Shown in pieces: positions 17,575 to 26,533 of a stretch of DNA of 40,791 nt. The DNA comes from Fibrobacter sp. (GTDB lineage Bacteria > Fibrobacterota > Fibrobacteria > Fibrobacterales > Fibrobacteraceae), in the NCBI GenBank assembly GCA_012523035.1, contig JAAYJH010000059.1, positions 1 to 40,791 of the forward strand, given 5' to 3'. The notes beneath the pieces were generated by a model, which was not told the origin of the DNA, searched no databases, and saw only the letters and a program-made list of their open reading frames with translations. Made by a program: the position numbers and the translations under genes. Position 1 is the first letter of the stretch, and every line of letters begins with the position of its first letter.

Positions 17575-18792
17575 TTGCCGTACCCTGTTCGTCTTTTCAA
17601 TCGCTTGTTGTTGATAGCTTTTGTATTGTTCTTTTTTTTTCGTTGTGTTTTGCCTAACCCCAAACAAAATTCGGAGCCTACACCTCAAAAGCTTCCAGAA
17701 GCTCCAGATGCTCCTATCATTGCATCATTCACAAAAGAAGCCCTTTCATCCAATGACACAACAACAGACAATTCTTTGCAACCACTGTCTGATAGTACTC
17801 ATATTTTATCACAAAAAAATGTTTTTTTAGCAAAAAAAATAGACTATTATTTAAGAGTTTATAAACCGGATCATGCCATTATCCTAGTTGTAGATGCTAA
17901 TTCCAACGAAATTATAAGTTGGGGACAAAGGAGTGAACAAGAAATTCAAAACACTCCCTATTATTTATCTCAATCCACTTTTCCTGCAGCTTCCTTGGCC
18001 AAAACAATCACTCTTGCCGCCGCTTTAGAGTCTCAAAAGTTTTTTTTAGATTCACCCATCCCTTTAATAGGTAGAGCCCATACCCTCTACAAATACCAAC
18101 TTCAATTGCCACAGAATGCAGAAACAAATAATATTTCATTGCAAGAAGCATATGCTAGATCTTATAACCCTCCTTTTGGAATTGTAGGTATTCAATTAGG
18201 AGCAAAACACTTAAGTGCAGCTGCTTCTAAACTAGGTTTTAACACGAGCTATCCATCTAATATTCCAGAAAATTCAAATTATTATGCTCCAGAAAGTGAT
18301 TTTGAAACAGCCGAAGTGGCCAGCGGTTTCACCAAAAAAACAACCCTATCTCCTTTACTTGCAGCAGCTCAAATTCGAGCTATCTTAAAAAAAGATGCCC
18401 TAAAAATCCCCACAGCAGAAAACTTATTACCTTATGCTCCTATTCAAAGTGAAGAGATAAAAGATTCAAAATTTGAAGAAAAAACCTATGAAGGACTGCA
18501 AAACGCGATGATGCACACCATTTCAAATGGCACAGCTCAAAAAAACTTTTCAACTCGATTCCTTGCCAAGCGTTTTAAAGAAAGACTCGACTTAGGCGGA
18601 AAAACGGGATCCCTAGATGGATTAGAACCTAAAGGGCGTTATGAATGGTTTGCTGGTTTTGCACACGATCCTTTAACTGACGAAGGTATTGTTTTGGTGA
18701 TCATGCAAGTTCACCAAGATATTCGTACACAAGCTGCCACACAAATTGCTTCTTTACTTATTAATATTTGGGCAAAAGAGTTTCTGGAATAA
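17575..18792 (+). CDS. Small penicillin-binding transpeptidase-domain protein
   Basis: A 405-residue protein with the three penicillin-binding motifs: Ser140-Leu-Ala-Lys143 (SLAK), Ser196-Tyr-Asn198 (SYN) and Lys343-Thr-Gly (GGKTGS). The domain resembles the transpeptidase part of class A/B PBPs, such as PbpC or PBP2-like ends, but there is no glycosyltransferase or PBP-dimer domain, so it is unusually short. The N-terminus has a basic start and a hydrophobic anchor (about 11-22) followed by Cys24; with Arg before the Cys this is a poor lipobox, so a membrane anchor is more likely. Residues 25-85 are a Pro/Ser/Thr linker. The start is a TTG preceded by AAGTGAG. It could be a transpeptidase, carboxypeptidase or beta-lactam sensor. 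Confidence 0.78.
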   Translation: MPYPVRLFNRLLLIAFVLFFFFRCVLPNPKQNSEPTPQKLPEAPDAPIIASFTKEALSSNDTTTDNSLQPLSDSTHILSQKNVFLAKKIDYYLRVYKPDHAIILVVDANSNEIISWGQRSEQEIQNTPYYLSQSTFPAASLAKTITLAAALESQKFFLDSPIPLIGRAHTLYKYQLQLPQNAETNNISLQEAYARSYNPPFGIVGIQLGAKHLSAAASKLGFNTSYPSNIPENSNYYAPESDFETAEVASGFTKKTTLSPLLAAAQIRAILKKDALKIPTAENLLPYAPIQSEEIKDSKFEEKTYEGLQNAMMHTISNGTAQKNFSTRFLAKRFKERLDLGGKTGSLDGLEPKGRYEWFAGFAHDPLTDEGIVLVIMQVHQDIRTQAATQIASLLINIWAKEFLE

Positions 18793-18877
18793 AACAGGCC
18801 TTTTAAAAAAATCTGTAGAATATACGATCTCTTTTGCTATTATTATAAAAAGCATTTCTAACAACAAAGAGGTTATT

Positions 18878-19729
18878 ATGCAATACTCATGGTGGAATTT
18901 GATTCCAACTACTTTTGATGGAATCGCTATCCAAATAGGGAACTTCCCAGTTCATTGGTATGGAGTGATGTACTTATTTGCTTTTGCTACTTGTTATTTT
19001 GTGATGTGGAAAATAAATCAAAAAGAAAATCTAGGTTACACAAAAGAACAATTTGATAGCTTTGCAACATGGATTATTGCCGGGATATTAATTGGTGCAA
19101 GAATGGGCTATGTCTTTTTTTATCAACCCGCTTACTATTTTAACCATCCCTCAGAAATATTTTTACCCTTCCGTTTTGGTGAAAATGGCATTTTCTTCAC
19201 TGGCATTTCTGGAATGTCCTATCACGGTGGCCTGATCGTTGCTACCATTTTTGGCATCATTGCCATCAAACGAAACAAAATGCCTCTTTGGACGACTATA
19301 AATCTAGGATTCCTGGCTGTGCCTCTTGGATATTCTTGGGGAAGGTATGGCAACTTTATTAATGGAGAACTTTATGGAGAAGTGACCACATCTCCCATTG
19401 GAATGGTGTTTCCCATGGCTAGAGATGGTCTGTTGCACCACCCGTCTCAACTTTACGAAATGCTATTTGAAGGACTTATTTTATTTGCCATTTTGTACTT
19501 CCTTAGAAAAAAATCTCTATTTAAAAATCAAATGATGTCTATTTACCTGATAGGTTATGGTTTTTTTAGATTTTTCATTGAATTTTTTAGAATGCCCGAT
19601 GCCCACTTGATGAGAAATGACTTGTTTGGAATGAGTCGTGGACAAAGTTTGTGTGCTCTAATGATTATCACTGGAATAATTCTATTTATATGGATTTATA
19701 AACAAGAAAAAAAGAGTTTAATAAAATAA
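18878..19729 (+). CDS. lgt: Prolipoprotein diacylglyceryl transferase
   Basis: A 283-residue inner-membrane enzyme that attaches diacylglycerol from phosphatidylglycerol to the lipobox cysteine of prelipoproteins. The Lgt signature GRYGNFINGELYG (about 155-167, with the essential Arg156) is intact, as is YHGG (His116) and the C-terminal RFFIEFFRMPD. About seven hydrophobic segments are seen. The start at 18878 is preferred over an upstream in-frame ATG at 18746 that overlaps the previous gene, because AGAGG lies seven bases before it and the N-terminus then matches the family. At least six lipoprotein substrates are encoded in this window. Confidence 0.96.
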   Translation: MQYSWWNLIPTTFDGIAIQIGNFPVHWYGVMYLFAFATCYFVMWKINQKENLGYTKEQFDSFATWIIAGILIGARMGYVFFYQPAYYFNHPSEIFLPFRFGENGIFFTGISGMSYHGGLIVATIFGIIAIKRNKMPLWTTINLGFLAVPLGYSWGRYGNFINGELYGEVTTSPIGMVFPMARDGLLHHPSQLYEMLFEGLILFAILYFLRKKSLFKNQMMSIYLIGYGFFRFFIEFFRMPDAHLMRNDLFGMSRGQSLCALMIITGIILFIWIYKQEKKSLIK

Positions 19730-20005
19730 ACTCACTACTGATATAAACTTCGATTTCAAAATTTCTTCAAGCTTTGAACAAAGTCATTCACACAGTAGTT
19801 TGAACATTGCAAGCACAAAAACATCAATAATTTGAGCACAAATTTATTTTGCTTCACATTTCAATACTTTGAATGAAATTATCCCTACAAAGCTTCAGAT
19901 TTTCATTTATGAGTGTGTAAACTCACGCACTCACAAACTTGCTGTTGGAATTGAAAGGAATTTTAAAATGTAAAGAGTTTCTTGAAAAATAATACTTATC
20001 AAGTT

Positions 20006-21406
20006 TTAGTTGAAGCCAGGGTATCCACCCAAAGCCTCACTTAAAGTCCAAGTCATCACATTTTCTGGAACATCGTTCAAAAGAGTCACCATATCATTTG
20101 ACTTTAATTCTACGCTTGTTTTTCCACCTAATTCAGAATGAGTCACACTGGCTACATCCGAATCATAATATAAACTGGAGCTTTTTGTGGTAGAAAGAGC
20201 TTCGGCTAAAAGAGAGGCTGAATTTTTGGTTTTTGCTATCTCTCCTTTATTGTAACCCACATAGATTTCTGTGTTTTCACCACATTTTCCAACTAATCCC
20301 CCTGCAAAATCTGACGCAGAAATAGAACCATGGTTAAAAACAGAAACAATGCTTCCATTAGTCACTCGACCTGCTATTCCCGCCGAGTAAAAGCCCGAAG
20401 ACTTGATAGCTCCTAAATTATAAACTCCTTCGAGACTGGAGTTATTTGCCAAATCCCCAACGATCCCGCCAACAAATGAATTTTCACCTGTCGCCTCAAT
20501 CACACCTGAATTAAAAGAGTGTTTGACAAGTCCTAACATGGTTAAGTTTCCTGCGATTCCACCTACATTAGAAACTCCTATCACCTTTCCTTGGTTTTCA
20601 GAATCAATCACTTCTGCGCCGCTCACTGTACCAACAATCCCCCCTGCGTTTTGAAGAGAGCTTTTAATCGTAGCTTTATTGAGCCCAGTTAAAATAGATC
20701 TAGAGCTCAATAGTCCAACCAAGCCTCCAACCGCTCCTTTAGCCTCTATTTGTCCTTCTGACACATTAGTTCCTATAACTTTTGTGTCAGTAGCTTCTCC
20801 AACCAGGGCTCCAATTCGTTCTTCTCCTAGAATATTTGCTTCTACAACACAATTTTCTATGGTACTAGAGTCAGCTTTTGCAACAATGCCGGCTAAAACT
20901 TTTCCACCTTCTATCGACGCTCCTTTTAAATTTAAATTCGAAATACTAGCCCCCTTTATTAGACCAAATAAAGCTAAATAACTTTCACCAGACTTTTTAA
21001 TGGTTAAACCAGAAATTGTATGCCCGTTCCCATCAAAATTCCCTCTAAACGGTTTGTTTCCCCAACCTAAATCATGATCTCCCCACACTCCTATGGGGGT
21101 CCATTCTTCACCTTTTAATGAAATGTCTGCAGTTAACTTAAAAAATTTATCTTCGTAAGTGCCACCTTGTTGCACAAGTTGTGATAATTCTTTGAGGTCC
21201 TTTAATTCTTGAATAATAAAAGGGTCCTCTTTGGTACCACTTCCTTTATTCCAAGTATCTTCTGCTTTAGAAGAAAAATTAAATTCAATTTCTGACGAAG
21301 AACCTTCTATAGAAGAAGAGCTTCCAGTAGTTTGAGTCGGTTGAGAACCTTCTGTACAAGCTACTAAAAAAGATAAAATCAAGAAAAGAAAAGACCAAAA
21401 CTTCAT
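20006..21406 (-). CDS. GLUG-repeat lipoprotein
   Basis: A 466-residue lipoprotein (FLVAC, Cys17) with a Ser-rich linker to about 55. Then GSGTKEDPFIIQELKDLKEL, FRGNFDGNGHTISGL and about seven Gly-rich repeats with the GLUG-type core: GALVGEA, GGLVGLL, GGIVGTV, GGIAGNL, GGIVGDL, AGIAGRV, GGLVGKC. These form a right-handed beta-solenoid in related surface proteins and are often adhesins or peptidase-associated. The C-terminus (SVELKSNDMVTLLN and GYPGF) resembles the usual end of such modules. No sorting or secretion domain follows, so the protein is probably held by lipid at the outer membrane. AAAGGAG precedes the ATG. Confidence 0.82.
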   Translation of the reverse strand: MKFWSFLFLILSFLVACTEGSQPTQTTGSSSSIEGSSSEIEFNFSSKAEDTWNKGSGTKEDPFIIQELKDLKELSQLVQQGGTYEDKFFKLTADISLKGEEWTPIGVWGDHDLGWGNKPFRGNFDGNGHTISGLTIKKSGESYLALFGLIKGASISNLNLKGASIEGGKVLAGIVAKADSSTIENCVVEANILGEERIGALVGEATDTKVIGTNVSEGQIEAKGAVGGLVGLLSSRSILTGLNKATIKSSLQNAGGIVGTVSGAEVIDSENQGKVIGVSNVGGIAGNLTMLGLVKHSFNSGVIEATGENSFVGGIVGDLANNSSLEGVYNLGAIKSSGFYSAGIAGRVTNGSIVSVFNHGSISASDFAGGLVGKCGENTEIYVGYNKGEIAKTKNSASLLAEALSTTKSSSLYYDSDVASVTHSELGGKTSVELKSNDMVTLLNDVPENVMTWTLSEALGGYPGFN

Positions 21407-21543
21407 ATTTACTCCTTTTATAAGCTTTAGTGTAAATCATACCAACACATATTTATAGATTTTCTTTTAAAGCTCAATTTAATATATATCAAAATTCCTC
21501 AAAAAGAACGCTTGTTTTCATTTTCTTTTTAAAATGAGATGTT

Positions 21544-22536
21544 TTATTGTTTATCTCGAATCCTTTTGTAAAAAACTTCAGCTTCTTTTGTTTCACCCAT
21601 GTTATACCAAGCATGCCCCACATTTTCTGCTCCAATGCGTCCTTGTGGATTCCCTAAATTCCACGCTGCAAGAAAGGATTCAAAAGCTTCTGGATATCGT
21701 TTTTGTGTAAAATATATTTGTCCCAAATCTACTAAAATAGAGGACTTTTCTTTGTTATATCGAAGTCCTTCTTCTAAAGAAAATATAGCCATCCACGGAG
21801 AATTTGCTTTTATATACATTTGAGCTAAATAACGCCTAGCTGGTGTATTTTGGGGGTCGATTAATAAGCCATCTTCCATAGCCACTATTGCTTTTGAAAG
21901 ACTGTCTATATTTTGATAATAAGAAGCAATTGTAAAATAAAGCTCTGGATCGCTTATCAAACTTTGATCGATAGCTTTATAAAGTGTTTGAATAGCCATT
22001 TCGTAATCTTCTAAACGCTCATAAATATCGGCAAGTCCATACCATGCAGAGATACGATCTGGGTTGAAATGTAAAACTCTTTCAAAATGTTTTTGCGAAA
22101 GGGTGTAATCTCCTATTTTAAAAAATGATTCAGCCAAAGCATAATGGATGTGCTCGCTGTCTTCACCTAATTCCATAGCCCTATTGTAAGCAACAATGGC
22201 ATCTGCTTTTGCATCATTTAAATAATAAATATCTCCCATCAAAACCCATGCTTTGGTAAATTGTGGCATCAACTCCACAGTCCTTTTGTAGGCCACCAAA
22301 GCTAGCTCTAACTTTTGAAGCTGCACCAACGAATTTCCTAGGTTGAACCAAGCAAAAGGTTCATAGCGTCCTTCTTGAATTGCTGCCCTATAATACCGAA
22401 CTGCTTCTTTATAATTCCCCTTATCATAAAGCTGATTTGCTTTTTCAAAATAAGTCTCTGCAAATGCAAAGTGAAGCAGGAAAAATAAGAGCATCGTTAA
22501 TTTTGAAATAAACTTAAAAAAACAACTATGGAACAA
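21544..22536 (-). CDS. Periplasmic TPR protein of the TonB operon
   Basis: A 330-residue protein with a signal peptide (to about residue 26, ending HFAFA) and eight to nine TPR-like helical pairs, for example YKEAVRYYRAAIQ, LELALVAYKRTVEL and YEMAIQTLYKAI. The TTG start at 22536 is preferred because AAGGAG lies seven bases before it; the ATG at 22494 has no ribosome site and would trim the signal. It overlaps the TonB-like gene by eleven bases and is the last gene of the six-gene unit. TPR proteins in the same place are known in Vibrio-type TonB2 clusters, where they may stabilise the TonB complex. No terminator is evident after it. Confidence 0.8.
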   Translation of the reverse strand: MFHSCFFKFISKLTMLLFFLLHFAFAETYFEKANQLYDKGNYKEAVRYYRAAIQEGRYEPFAWFNLGNSLVQLQKLELALVAYKRTVELMPQFTKAWVLMGDIYYLNDAKADAIVAYNRAMELGEDSEHIHYALAESFFKIGDYTLSQKHFERVLHFNPDRISAWYGLADIYERLEDYEMAIQTLYKAIDQSLISDPELYFTIASYYQNIDSLSKAIVAMEDGLLIDPQNTPARRYLAQMYIKANSPWMAIFSLEEGLRYNKEKSSILVDLGQIYFTQKRYPEAFESFLAAWNLGNPQGRIGAENVGHAWYNMGETKEAEVFYKRIRDKQ

Positions 22537-23179
22537 AACGGAACTCCTTGGTTGCCTTTTGAGAAACAGGAAATGAACCTAGTTTTGCGGGTTCAAAACG
22601 CCACTCTTGGAGTGCTTTTAAAACGGCCTCTTCAAAGCCGTAACCTGCTGGTTCGGCGAGTAAAATACTGGTTTCAGAAAGTCTGCCATAAACATCTATC
22701 ACTAAATAGACTTTCACATAAGCACTCACACGCATTTTTTTTGCCCTTTCGGGATATTGTGGTTGTACTTCTTTTAATATTCTTGCCGCTTCATCCACTT
22801 CTTGAGCTTCATAAACTATATTTTCAATCCCGCTTCCTCCTACAGAGACCCCTTCACCCGCCTCTCCCCTAGCAATAGATAGATCCATTTGAAAATCATG
22901 GGAACGAGCCCCTTTTTGTTGACTATGATTCACCTGGAATGGGTTAGGTTCTACAATACTCTGGATGGTTTTAAGCACCTGCTCTTTTGGTTTTTCTAAG
23001 ACTAATAGTTCTATTTCACTTTCTGACACTTCTTTTTTTGATGGATGAACAGATTCATTAAAAAAAAGGATATTAATAAGTGGTATCCATAAGAAAAAAA
23101 AAGTATTAATGAGTATCGCTAAAAACACGACCAATAAAACTCTAAAGAGCTTCCATTTATAAAAACGAAACTCAATCAT
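22526..23179 (-). CDS. TonB-like energy transducer
   Basis: A 217-residue protein with one N-terminal transmembrane helix (about 12-34), a linker of about 70 residues and a C-terminal TonB domain: PQYPERAKKMRVSAYVKVYL, VIDVYGRLSET, then FEEAVLKALQEWRFEPA and KATKEFRF. It should contact TonB boxes of outer-membrane receptors and pass on proton-motive energy from ExbB/ExbD. The start at 23179 overlaps the ExbD stop by eight bases (ATGATTGA), typical of translational coupling; a longer frame from 23230 would overlap far more. The linker lacks the long Pro-Glu/Pro-Lys stretches of E. coli TonB and is short, as in TonB2 proteins. Confidence 0.87.
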   Translation of the reverse strand: MIEFRFYKWKLFRVLLVVFLAILINTFFFLWIPLINILFFNESVHPSKKEVSESEIELLVLEKPKEQVLKTIQSIVEPNPFQVNHSQQKGARSHDFQMDLSIARGEAGEGVSVGGSGIENIVYEAQEVDEAARILKEVQPQYPERAKKMRVSAYVKVYLVIDVYGRLSETSILLAEPAGYGFEEAVLKALQEWRFEPAKLGSFPVSQKATKEFRFVP

Positions 23180-23576
23180 CTTTTTGTGCCGACAAAGAAA
23201 CTTTTTTAACTTTTGCCAAATTACACTCATCTAGTACATCTACGATTCTTCCCGTAGGAGCTTCTCTATCAGAAACAATAATCACAGGTCTATCTGGAAT
23301 TTCGATAAGCATTTGTTTGAGAATGCTTTGCAAAGAATTTAAGCTCACCTGAGACTCATTGATATGAATAGTGCCTTGACGAGTAATTGCAATTAAAATG
23401 CTTTCTTTGGCTAATTCTTTTGCTGAACTTGCCTTTGGTTTACTCACATCTACCCCTGTTTCTCTGGTAAAAGTAGAAGTCACAATAAAAAATATCAGCA
23501 AAATAAACACCATATCCATCATAGGCGAAATGTCTATCACACTTGATTTTCTATCTCTTTTGCGAATAAAACTCAT
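23172..23576 (-). CDS. exbD: ExbD/TolR-family proton-channel subunit
   Basis: A 134-residue protein with a single transmembrane helix. The proton-path Asp21 lies in DISPMMDMVFILLIFFIVTS, corresponding to Asp25 of E. coli ExbD. The periplasmic part has the usual strands (ILIAITRQGTIHIN, PVIIVSDREAPTGRIVDVLD). The gene overlaps its ExbB partner upstream by four bases and the TonB gene downstream by eight. The role is part of the inner-membrane motor that energises TonB. TolR is an alternative family name, but the presence of TonB in the same operon favours ExbD. Confidence 0.9.
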   Translation of the reverse strand: MSFIRKRDRKSSVIDISPMMDMVFILLIFFIVTSTFTRETGVDVSKPKASSAKELAKESILIAITRQGTIHINESQVSLNSLQSILKQMLIEIPDRPVIIVSDREAPTGRIVDVLDECNLAKVKKVSLSAQKDD

Positions 23577-24202
23577 TGGTCTTCCTTTTGCATCATCATT
23601 TGTTCTACTTTAATGGCCAAGCTCCATGTTTGGGCTTCGATACGCTCTAAGCTTTCTGTTAAATAGTTATAAGTTAGCAGCAAAGGAAAAGCAACCAATA
23701 AACCCGCTTGAGTGGTTAATAATGCTTCGGAAATGCCATCGGCTATGAGCACTGGATTTCCAAAACCAAACAACTGAATAGCTTCAAAGGTGTGCACCAT
23801 TCCTGAAACTGTTCCAAGAAAACCCAACATAGGTGCTAAAGACGCACAAGTGGAAATGGTTTTAGAGGATTTAGACAATTCAATGTGTGTGTCGTGTCGA
23901 AGTGCCTCTAGTGCATTTTTTATGGCTTGTTCACCTTTAGGGCTGTATTTTAATATGGCTCTAGTTAAAGATAAAAAATAGCTCTGTTTAGGAGTAGTTG
24001 CTAAAGCTGCTATTTCTTCTTTGCTGAACTTTTCGATATTCTTTTTTAATTTCAAAGCTTTTTTAAAATCTCGATAAAAAAAATACCTGTCTATGATTAA
24101 ATACCATGCAAAGCAACCCAATAAAAAAATAGGGATTAAAACCCAGCCTCCACGACTGAGAATTTGAAAAGCACTTTCTAGAACAGTGATTTTATTGAGC
24201 AT
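23573..24202 (-). CDS. exbB: ExbB/TolQ-family proton-channel subunit
   Basis: A 209-residue integral membrane protein with three helices. The first is GWVLIPIFLLGCFAWYLII, and the MotA/TolQ/ExbB domain has the signature ASLAPMLGFLGTVSGMVHTF and GISEALLTTQAGLLVAFPLL. It forms the channel with ExbD. The length and lack of a periplasmic N-terminal extension match ExbB2-type proteins, while its upstream neighbour is the long TtpC-like relative. Translation is coupled to the neighbours by overlaps (11 bases upstream, 4 downstream). Confidence 0.9.
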   Translation of the reverse strand: MLNKITVLESAFQILSRGGWVLIPIFLLGCFAWYLIIDRYFFYRDFKKALKLKKNIEKFSKEEIAALATTPKQSYFLSLTRAILKYSPKGEQAIKNALEALRHDTHIELSKSSKTISTCASLAPMLGFLGTVSGMVHTFEAIQLFGFGNPVLIADGISEALLTTQAGLLVAFPLLLTYNYLTESLERIEAQTWSLAIKVEQMMMQKEDQ

Positions 24203-25658
24203 CTCCGTCTACCCATAATGCATTTAAAACCGAAAGTCCTGTCTTTTCCATTTTAGAGATGAGTCTATCTGCTAAATTTGATAAAAAAGTGTGGAGGAGT
24301 TGCAATGGAATAGCAACCATTAACCCCGCTTGAGTCGTGATGAGTGCAATAGAAATACCCCCCGCCAAAAGCTTAGGATCCGAAGTCCCGTGCATGGTTA
24401 TCACTTCAAAAAGTTGGATCATTCCCATCACAGTCCCCAATAGACCAAGCAAGGGGGCCGTAGAAGCTATGACTGAAATGGTAGTCAAGCCTCGTTCTAT
24501 GTTAGGGATTTCTTTACTAAAAAGCTCTTCAATGGATTTTTCGGCAGCACTACGATTTGAAAAAGGATGCATTAAGCTTTTTTGAATCACAGCACCCACA
24601 GAACCTTTTATTTTTTTTGAGGCTTCTTTAGATTCCATTAAATTTTCTGGACTTAAATTTTGTAATAAAGTCTGAGCCCCTCTAGAATAAGATTTTATAG
24701 AAATAACTATGAACCTTTCTAAAACAATAACTAGAGCCATTATAAAAAGTATGACTATGGGATACATTAAAATCCCACCATCTTTAAAGAACTGTTGTAT
24801 GGTGCCTTTATAAGATTTTGTGGCCTGTGATTCTAATTCTGACGATAAGGCTGTACTCAATAAAGGATCTACTGGGATCAGGAGTAAGGATGCGGTCTCT
24901 ATAGAGTCAAAAGCTGTTTCTATGGATGCACTTGTACTAGGATTTAATTTGCTTTGCCATGCAAAAGAACGCTTTTTTGTTCCAAGAGCCGGTAATAAAA
25001 GAGCCACAGAAGAATCTCCAGTGCTTTTTTGCATAGCGTACAAAGCCCCCAATCGAAGGTAAAAGCTATGTTTCACTTGATTTTCGATTACAAATTCAGC
25101 TTGACCATGGTCAATTTCTCTAGAAAAAGCAAGCTCATATTTTAATAAGCTAAATAAACTATCTACTAGACGAACAGGATTGTCTTTGTATAAGTCCATC
25201 TCTTTTTTAACTTTATTAATTTTTTCGATGCGTTCTGCAATTTTAAAAGGAACACCCTCTTCTTGAAGTTGTATAATCCCATCTAATAAATCAGGATTTA
25301 AACTGAGAGACACATAATCCAATCGAGCTTTTTCTGCCTCTTGTTTGACTTGAGCTAAATCTTCTCGAGCCACTCTAAGTTCTTCTATAAGTCGCGAACG
25401 ACTCAAGGCCATTTCATCGATTTGGTCTTTGCTTTCACGATACCGTTCATTGAATAAATCTCGCTCTTTATTAGCTGTCTCTCTATCTTTCCACCTGGCC
25501 GCCACTGCCATATCTCTTTTTTGACGAGCAGATTCTAAGTCTGCTTTGGCACTATTCAATTGAGCCCTTTCTTTCACCAATTTTTCACCAGCTGGATTGG
25601 CTAGCAAAGGAGTCACACTACAAATCAAAAAGAAAGCAAGTAATGTCTTTTTAATCAT
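24192..25658 (-). CDS. TtpC-like MotA/TolQ/ExbB protein with periplasmic coiled coil
   Basis: A 488-residue protein in three parts. The signal peptide ends about residue 20 (VTPLLA). Residues 25-150 are a strong coiled coil of Glu/Lys/Arg-rich heptads, and a small globular region follows to 290. A transmembrane helix (about 296-314) leads into a MotA/TolQ/ExbB domain with STAPLLGLLGTVMGMIQLFE and GISIALITTQAGLMVAIPLQ. This matches TtpC, which in Vibrio is required with TonB2, ExbB2 and ExbD2, and seems to span to the periplasm. It is the second gene of the operon and overlaps both neighbours. Confidence 0.85.
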   Translation of the reverse strand: MIKKTLLAFFLICSVTPLLANPAGEKLVKERAQLNSAKADLESARQKRDMAVAARWKDRETANKERDLFNERYRESKDQIDEMALSRSRLIEELRVAREDLAQVKQEAEKARLDYVSLSLNPDLLDGIIQLQEEGVPFKIAERIEKINKVKKEMDLYKDNPVRLVDSLFSLLKYELAFSREIDHGQAEFVIENQVKHSFYLRLGALYAMQKSTGDSSVALLLPALGTKKRSFAWQSKLNPSTSASIETAFDSIETASLLLIPVDPLLSTALSSELESQATKSYKGTIQQFFKDGGILMYPIVILFIMALVIVLERFIVISIKSYSRGAQTLLQNLSPENLMESKEASKKIKGSVGAVIQKSLMHPFSNRSAAEKSIEELFSKEIPNIERGLTTISVIASTAPLLGLLGTVMGMIQLFEVITMHGTSDPKLLAGGISIALITTQAGLMVAIPLQLLHTFLSNLADRLISKMEKTGLSVLNALWVDGDAQ

Positions 25659-26436
25659 GGTGGGCCTCTTTGAGTAAATAAATAGGAATTTCTACGATTT
25701 TAGGAGCTGTTTTAGCTTCGGCTACTTTTAATGCTTCTTTTAACTTTGTTCGTAATTCTAAGTCTTCTTTTACAGGTGTCCAAGAAAATCCCGTTTCAGA
25801 ATTTTTGCTTAAGTAATACACTTCTTGAGCATCTAAACTCACAAAAATAGTGGTGATGGCCCCATATCGTAAAAAAGATCCCCGTAATTTTCGATTCTCT
25901 ACGGATAATTCTCCTTTCCAAACTTCGGTAGTATATCCTAATTGAATGCGGTTTAGAAACACCTCTACGCTACGAGTTATTGCATCTAATTCATTAATGT
26001 AAGCTTGCTTCAATTGAAACGCTATGTCAGATATTTCTTTGATAGACTCAGTGTTTTTGTATGGAAAATCAGTCTGAAATATATATTGTAAAGAGTCTAT
26101 CTTTTGAATTAAGGATTCTCGGTATTTTTTTTTCTTTTGTTCGTAAAAATGAAGTCTTGATAGCGATTTCTGGCGATGCTCCTGGATACGCTTTAACTCT
26201 ACACGAATAGAATCCATGTCATTTGTTAAACTTGTTTTTTGATTATTTAAAGCGAGGACCTTTTTTCGCCCATTTTCAATAAAATCTGCATGGCGTTTTT
26301 TTTCGTCTTGATGCATCTTATTTTCTCGGGTCGTTTCTGCTTGTACAGCTTTAATCTGCCTTTGTATGGACTCAAGCGTTTCTTGAGCAATAAGTTCAAT
26401 GCTAAAAATGAACACAAAAAATATTAGTTTAATCAT
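25651..26436 (-). CDS. DUF3450-family periplasmic protein
   Basis: A 261-residue protein, first gene of the TonB operon. It has a signal peptide (IKLIFFVFIFSIELIA), a long coiled coil (about 25-120) and a compact C-terminal region with WKGELSVENRKLRGSFLRYG and GFSWTPVKEDLELRTKLKEA. Position, size and architecture match DUF3450 proteins, which stand first in TonB2-type clusters of marine gammaproteobacteria and relatives. Its coiled coil may pair with that of the TtpC-like protein, an inference. It overlaps the next gene by eight bases. The start has no good ribosome site. A hairpin at 26487-26512 insulates it from the ankyrin gene. Confidence 0.83.
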   Translation of the reverse strand: MIKLIFFVFIFSIELIAQETLESIQRQIKAVQAETTRENKMHQDEKKRHADFIENGRKKVLALNNQKTSLTNDMDSIRVELKRIQEHRQKSLSRLHFYEQKKKKYRESLIQKIDSLQYIFQTDFPYKNTESIKEISDIAFQLKQAYINELDAITRSVEVFLNRIQLGYTTEVWKGELSVENRKLRGSFLRYGAITTIFVSLDAQEVYYLSKNSETGFSWTPVKEDLELRTKLKEALKVAEAKTAPKIVEIPIYLLKEAHHD

Positions 26437-26486
26437 AATTTAAAAATACAAATAAAATCAAAGGAAAGAAAGTTTTTATAAAATAA

Positions 26487-26512
26487 AAAACAGCTACCAA
26501 AATAGCTGTTTT
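26487..26512 (-). terminator. Terminator of the ankyrin lipoprotein gene
   Basis: Arms AAAACAGCTA (26487-26496) and TAGCTGTTTT (26503-26512) pair fully around a 6-base loop. On the minus strand the hairpin runs into TTTTTTATTT, a good T-tract, 22 bases after the ankyrin stop. This separates that gene from the TonB operon. Confidence 0.85.
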
Positions 26513-26533
26513 AAATATGAAAACCAGAGAGTC

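Noticed and set aside
18746-18877. Upstream start for lgt within the transpeptidase gene
   Set aside because: The extension overlaps the previous gene and does not resemble Lgt; AGAGG before 18878 marks the real start.
19730-20005. Hairpin near 19910-19945 (TGAGTG...CACTCA) as a terminator for lgt
   Set aside because: The stem is only six pairs and no T-tract follows; it is far from the lgt stop.
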